Positions 6,995-9,329 of a stretch of DNA of 9,329 nucleotides are shown here, piece by piece. The position numbers were made by a program, and so were the translations under genes. Position 1 is the stretch's first letter. Each line of letters begins with the position of its first letter. The notes beneath the pieces are model-generated. The model was not told the DNA's origin and ran no database searches. It was given only the letters and a program-made list of their open reading frames with translations. This DNA is from CAZOWL01 sp964583605 (GTDB taxonomy: Bacteria; Pseudomonadota; Gammaproteobacteria; Chromatiales; Chromatiaceae): the NCBI GenBank assembly GCA_964583605.1, contig CAZOWL010000130.1, positions 1 to 9,329 on the forward strand. Direction: 5' to 3'.

Positions 6995-7636
6995 GCGATG
7001 GGGGCAGAGCGCCGCGAGACAGCACTCGGCGCACCTTGGCCGGGCGCGGCAGGTCTCCTTGCCGTGCCGGACAATCAAGGCGTGGTATTCGTTGAACAGG
7101 GGCGTGGCAGGTCCGAGGGCGCGCTCGAAGGCCTGGCGAATGGTCTCGTAGCCCTCGTCGCCAGTGAGATGGCCGAGACGGCTGAAGAGTCGGCGCGTGT
7201 AGGCGTCGACGACGAAGACCGGTCGCTCGAAGGCATAGAGCAGCATGTCATCGGCGGTCTCCGGCCCCACCCCATTGATCGCCAATAGGCGGTGCCGTAG
7301 CGCGGTCGTGTCGAGCCCTGACCAGCCTTCGAGGCCGCCCTGCTCGACGTACGCGGCGCAAAAGGCCCGCAGCCGGCGCGCCTTGACGTTGAAGTAGCCG
7401 GCCGGCCGGATGGCCTCGGCGAGGACGTCCTCATCGAGGCCCAGGATCGCCTCGGCCGTGAGCGGGATCCGCTCGCTGAGCCTGAGCAGGGCGCGCTCGA
7501 CATTGAGCCAGGCCGTGTTCTGGGTCAGCACCGCGCCGACCATGACCGCAAAGGCGGAGTCGGCTGGCCACCAGTTCTGCGGGCCATGGGCTGAGTAGAG
7601 CGCGTCATAGACGGCCATGAGGTGCGCGCGATCCAT
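6974..7636 (-). CDS. MagIII/endonuclease III-like DNA glycosylase with Fe-S cluster motif
   Basis: A 220-residue HhH-GPD base-excision repair glycosylase. The early NWWPAD motif (21-26) and VGAVLTQNTAW (33-43) match the subgroup typified by Helicobacter MagIII, a 3-methyladenine glycosylase, rather than Nth itself. The helix-hairpin-helix is LLAINGVGPETADDML (117-132), and the catalytic aspartate is D144 in VVDAYTRR. The lysine that makes Nth a lyase (GVGRKTA) is replaced by Glu126, so a monofunctional glycosylase acting on alkylated bases is likely. Four cysteines (196, 202, 205, 211; spacing 5-2-5) suggest a 4Fe-4S cluster. ATG at 7636 has GGAG eight bases upstream, which favours it over Met7. 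The last four residues (MKFA) and the TAG stop come from the repeat. It starts 45 bases after the GlgC-like gene, so they may be co-transcribed. Confidence 0.88.
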   Translation of the reverse strand: MDRAHLMAVYDALYSAHGPQNWWPADSAFAVMVGAVLTQNTAWLNVERALLRLSERIPLTAEAILGLDEDVLAEAIRPAGYFNVKARRLRAFCAAYVEQGGLEGWSGLDTTALRHRLLAINGVGPETADDMLLYAFERPVFVVDAYTRRLFSRLGHLTGDEGYETIRQAFERALGPATPLFNEYHALIVRHGKETCRARPRCAECCLAALCPHRLTMKFA

Positions 7637-7681
7637 CGGCTTCGCTCCGCTCTGGCCTCGTAACTCCCAGTGGTGAGAGTA

Positions 7682-8896
7682 CTAGAAGCGGAAGCCCTTC
7701 GGGATCACGACGACGCCGTCGTCGGAGACCGCGTGGCGCTCACGATCCGCCTGCGGGTCAAAGCCGATGCGGGTCGCCGGCGGGATGACAACATCCTTGT
7801 CGATGATACAGCGTCGCAGGTGCGCCCCGGCACCGACGTCGACCCCGTCGAAGAGCACGGCCTCCTCGACGATCGCCCGATCGCCGACGCGCACGCGCGG
7901 AAAGAGCACGGAATGATTCACACCGCCGCCGCGTATCAGCGTGCCGGCGGCCAGCATCGAGTTGACGAAAATGCCCTCGGTGCCGGAGGCACCTGGTACG
8001 GTCCGGGCAGGGGGATACTGGCCGTGGTAGGTACGGATGTTCCAGTCGGTCTGGTAGAGGTCAAGCGGCGACTCGCTCTGGAGCAAGGCCATGGTCGACT
8101 GGTAGTAGGCGTCGATCGATGAGGGGTTGCACCAGTAGCGGTCCGGCGTCACGCGACCGCGCGGCTCGCCGAAGCGATAGCCGAACACCTGACCCGTGAC
8201 CGCCAGGGCGGCGAGGTGCTCGCCAGTCAGGATCGCATGCGCGCCCTCCACCCCGGCCGCGCTATCGAGCTCAGCCAGCAGGTGTTGCTTCTCAAAGAGG
8301 TAGACGCCCATGGTCGTCAGACTCGACGCCGGCTCGCAGTCGGCGTCCGCATCGCTCACGGGCTCACAGGCCGAGACGAGCCGGTCTTCGCTGTCGAGCG
8401 TGACCAGGGCGCGTTTGGACCGAACCTGCGAGGGCGCCTCCCGGACGGCGACCGTCACCAGCGCCATTCGCTCTTGGTGCGCGCGGATCAGCTCAGCGTA
8501 GTCCATCCGATAGATCAGATCGCCTTCCAGCACCAACACATGGCTGGCCCGGCTGCGTTCCAACAGGTAGCGATTCTGGCGGATCGCATCGAAAGGTCCC
8601 CTGTAGGCGCCCGTTCCTTCGAGCATCTGCGGCGGCACCGGCGTGATGAACTCCCCGAGCTCCGGATTGTAGATCGACCAGCCATCGCGGAGATGCTTTT
8701 GCAGTGACAGCGATTTGTATTGGGTCAGCACCAAGACCTGGCGCAGGTCCGAGTGCAGGCAATTCGCCAGCGTGAAATCGATGATCCGAAATTTGCCCCC
8801 GAACGGCACTGATGCCTTGGGCCGATAGCGGGTCAAGGGATCGAGCTCGGCGCCATGGCCGGTGGCGATGACAAGGGTCAAGGTATCGTGGGTCAT
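7682..8896 (-). CDS. GlgC-like protein (ADP-glucose pyrophosphorylase paralogue), probably non-catalytic
   Basis: A 404-residue protein clearly homologous over its whole length to glucose-1-phosphate adenylyltransferase, the enzyme that makes ADP-glucose for glycogen. It has a nucleotidyltransferase domain (1-about 270: SVPFGGKFRIIDF, LVLTQYKSLSLQKH, LEGDLIYRMDY) and a left-handed beta-helix (about 290-404: SVLFPRVRVGD, LRRCIIDKDVVIP, DGVVVIPKG). Key residues are changed relative to E. coli GlgC. The GGRGTRL loop is TGHGAEL, with the catalytic Arg32 replaced by Glu17. The glucose-1-phosphate lysine (Lys195, EKP) is Pro179 in CEPV. The WRDVGT motif is WCNPSS, so Asp276 is Asn257. Asp142 and Lys42 are kept as D126 and K27. 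It is therefore more likely a regulatory partner or a re-purposed enzyme than a standard GlgC. ATG at 8896 shows no good ribosome binding site; I found no better start upstream. Confidence 0.85.
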   Translation of the reverse strand: MTHDTLTLVIATGHGAELDPLTRYRPKASVPFGGKFRIIDFTLANCLHSDLRQVLVLTQYKSLSLQKHLRDGWSIYNPELGEFITPVPPQMLEGTGAYRGPFDAIRQNRYLLERSRASHVLVLEGDLIYRMDYAELIRAHQERMALVTVAVREAPSQVRSKRALVTLDSEDRLVSACEPVSDADADCEPASSLTTMGVYLFEKQHLLAELDSAAGVEGAHAILTGEHLAALAVTGQVFGYRFGEPRGRVTPDRYWCNPSSIDAYYQSTMALLQSESPLDLYQTDWNIRTYHGQYPPARTVPGASGTEGIFVNSMLAAGTLIRGGGVNHSVLFPRVRVGDRAIVEEAVLFDGVDVGAGAHLRRCIIDKDVVIPPATRIGFDPQADRERHAVSDDGVVVIPKGFRF

Positions 8897-8929
8897 AGGG
8901 GCAATCGCACTACGGACAGGCGCGCGCAG

Positions 8930-8935
8930 ATTCTA
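8930..8935 (-). promoter_or_regulatory. Possible -10 box for the GlgC-like gene
   Basis: On the minus strand this reads TAGAAT, five of six matches to the sigma-70 -10 consensus, and lies 33 bases before the GlgC-like ATG. No matching -35 box is seen at 16-18 bp. The 72-base gap between the two minus-strand genes holds nothing else I recognise. Chance is a real alternative. Confidence 0.25.
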
Positions 8936-8969
8936 ACAGGATCGCGGCGGCAGACGGGGCGCGCTGGGC

Positions 8970-9170
8970 TCAGCCCGTGCCCTCCTGCGCCAGTGTGACG
9001 TCCGGCAGCGCATCCGGATCGTCGCCGGTGCGGACTGAGACCACGATTGGCGCGCAGCAGACCTGGCAATCCTCGACGTAGGACTGCTCGCCAGCGCTCA
9101 GATCGACGAGGATCGCGAGGCGCTCGCCGCACCAGGGGCAGTCAAGCTCGTAGGTCTCCAACGGATTCAT
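8970..9170 (-). CDS. CPXCG-motif cysteine-rich small protein
   Basis: A 66-residue protein of the Cys_rich_CPXG family (PF14255 type), of unknown function. The motif CPWCG (C11, C14) and the pair C35/C38 in DCQVCCAPI should form a four-cysteine zinc knuckle; the acidic C-terminus (DDPDALPD) is also usual. The length is typical of the family. The frame is open further upstream to 9257, but that part would be read from the repeat, so I chose ATG at 9170 (MNPLETYELDCPWCG), which has GGAG four bases before it. It is first in a row of three minus-strand genes, with 73 bases to the GlgC-like gene. A link in function is not established. Confidence 0.85.
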   Translation of the reverse strand: MNPLETYELDCPWCGERLAILVDLSAGEQSYVEDCQVCCAPIVVSVRTGDDPDALPDVTLAQEGTG

Positions 9171-9189
9171 TAGGCTCCAGTTGGGTCTA

Positions 9190-9278
9190 ACGATCATGGG
9201 GCGAGGCGAGCCACCCCAGATGATGAAATGCCGCCTCGTCCCTGATCGTTCCCTCACCCCAACCCTCTCCCAGAGGGC
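9190..9278. repeat. Dispersed palindromic repeat, copy 3, truncated at its right end
   Basis: The third copy, alignable to the other two from ACGATCATGGGG to CAGAGGGC. The first hairpin is intact (9189-9209 with 9231-9250), but the second loses the end of its right arm: after AGAGGGC the sequence departs from the GAGGGAGCGAACG seen in copies 1 and 2. It lies just upstream of the CPXCG gene, in whose 5' flank it may affect transcription. Confidence 0.85.
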
Positions 9279-9329
9279 TGTCTAGTGGACACACTGGACA
9301 CTGTCGCCACTTGGGCGTATTGTATGGCC
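9279..9329. mobile_element. Likely end of an insertion sequence, cut by the window edge
   Basis: At 9279 the repeat stops abruptly and is followed by TGTCTAGTGGACACACTGGA. This begins with TG, as many IS ends do, and contains TGGACAC twice with a 9-base period (9286 and 9295). An ATG GCC at 9324-9329 closes the window and could be the first codons of a transposase. Neither the other end nor any target duplication is visible, and I cannot name an IS family. The call rests on the broken repeat and the look of the end. Confidence 0.5.

Noticed and set aside
6405..7151. Open plus-strand frame of 248 codons across the mtnA end and the glycosylase gene
   Set aside because: It is an out-of-frame shadow of mtnA with Arg/Gly-rich low-complexity product, continuing through the repeat and antisense to a real gene.
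7637..7681. Terminator or promoter between the GlgC-like gene and the glycosylase gene
   Set aside because: Only a weak imperfect pairing around ACTCCCAGTGGTGAGAGT is seen and no T tract; the short gap is better read as within one transcript.
9171..9257. Longer start for the CPXCG protein
   Set aside because: The added residues would be read from repeat copy 3. Family members begin close to the CPXCG motif, and ATG 9170 has a GGAG site.
1589..9278. CRISPR array
   Set aside because: The three repeat copies are thousands of bases apart, about 125 bp long and separated by genes, which does not fit an array.

Overview
The window is GC-rich, densely coding DNA from what is most likely a gammaproteobacterium. 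A purple-sulfur or Chromatiales-type host is my best guess. The clues are an ActP-like sodium:solute symporter next to a CBS/DUF294 nucleotidyltransferase and a DEDDh exonuclease, a deaminase-type methionine salvage pair (mtaD/mtnA) like that of Pseudomonas, and GC-rich palindromic repeats of the 'CCCTCACCCCAACCCTCTCCC' kind. The taxon is an inference from gene content, not from a marker gene.

Layout. (1) 3-1511, plus strand: the 3' part of a sodium:solute symporter, closed by a strong intrinsic terminator. (2) 1589-1715: copy 1 of a dispersed palindromic repeat. (3) 1812-4395, plus strand: a cNMP-fold/CBS/DUF294 nucleotidyltransferase followed by a DnaQ-like 3'-5' exonuclease. (4) 4397-5734, minus strand: an MTA/SAH deaminase (mtaD) whose stop lies one base from the exonuclease stop. 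It is divergent from mtnA (5809-6903, plus strand) across a 74-bp control region. (5) 6870-6994: repeat copy 2, lying over the 3' ends of mtnA and of the convergent gene. (6) 9170-6974, minus strand: three genes in one direction, namely a CPXCG zinc-knuckle protein, a GlgC-like protein and a MagIII/endonuclease III-like DNA glycosylase. (7) 9190-9278: repeat copy 3, cut off at 9279 by different DNA that looks like the end of an insertion sequence.

How the genes work together. Symporter, DUF294 and exonuclease genes often travel together; the second and third probably form a regulatory or signalling pair for carboxylate uptake, but their targets are unknown. MtaD and MtnA act in one pathway: methylthioadenosine is deaminated to methylthioinosine, a phosphorylase encoded elsewhere would give methylthioribose-1-phosphate, and MtnA isomerises that to methylthioribulose-1-phosphate.

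Most notable points. The GlgC-like protein keeps the whole two-domain fold but has lost several residues needed for ADP-glucose synthesis, so it looks like a non-catalytic or re-purposed paralogue. The three copies of a roughly 125-bp two-hairpin repeat show a paired substitution in the stem, and one copy supplies the stop codons of two convergent genes.
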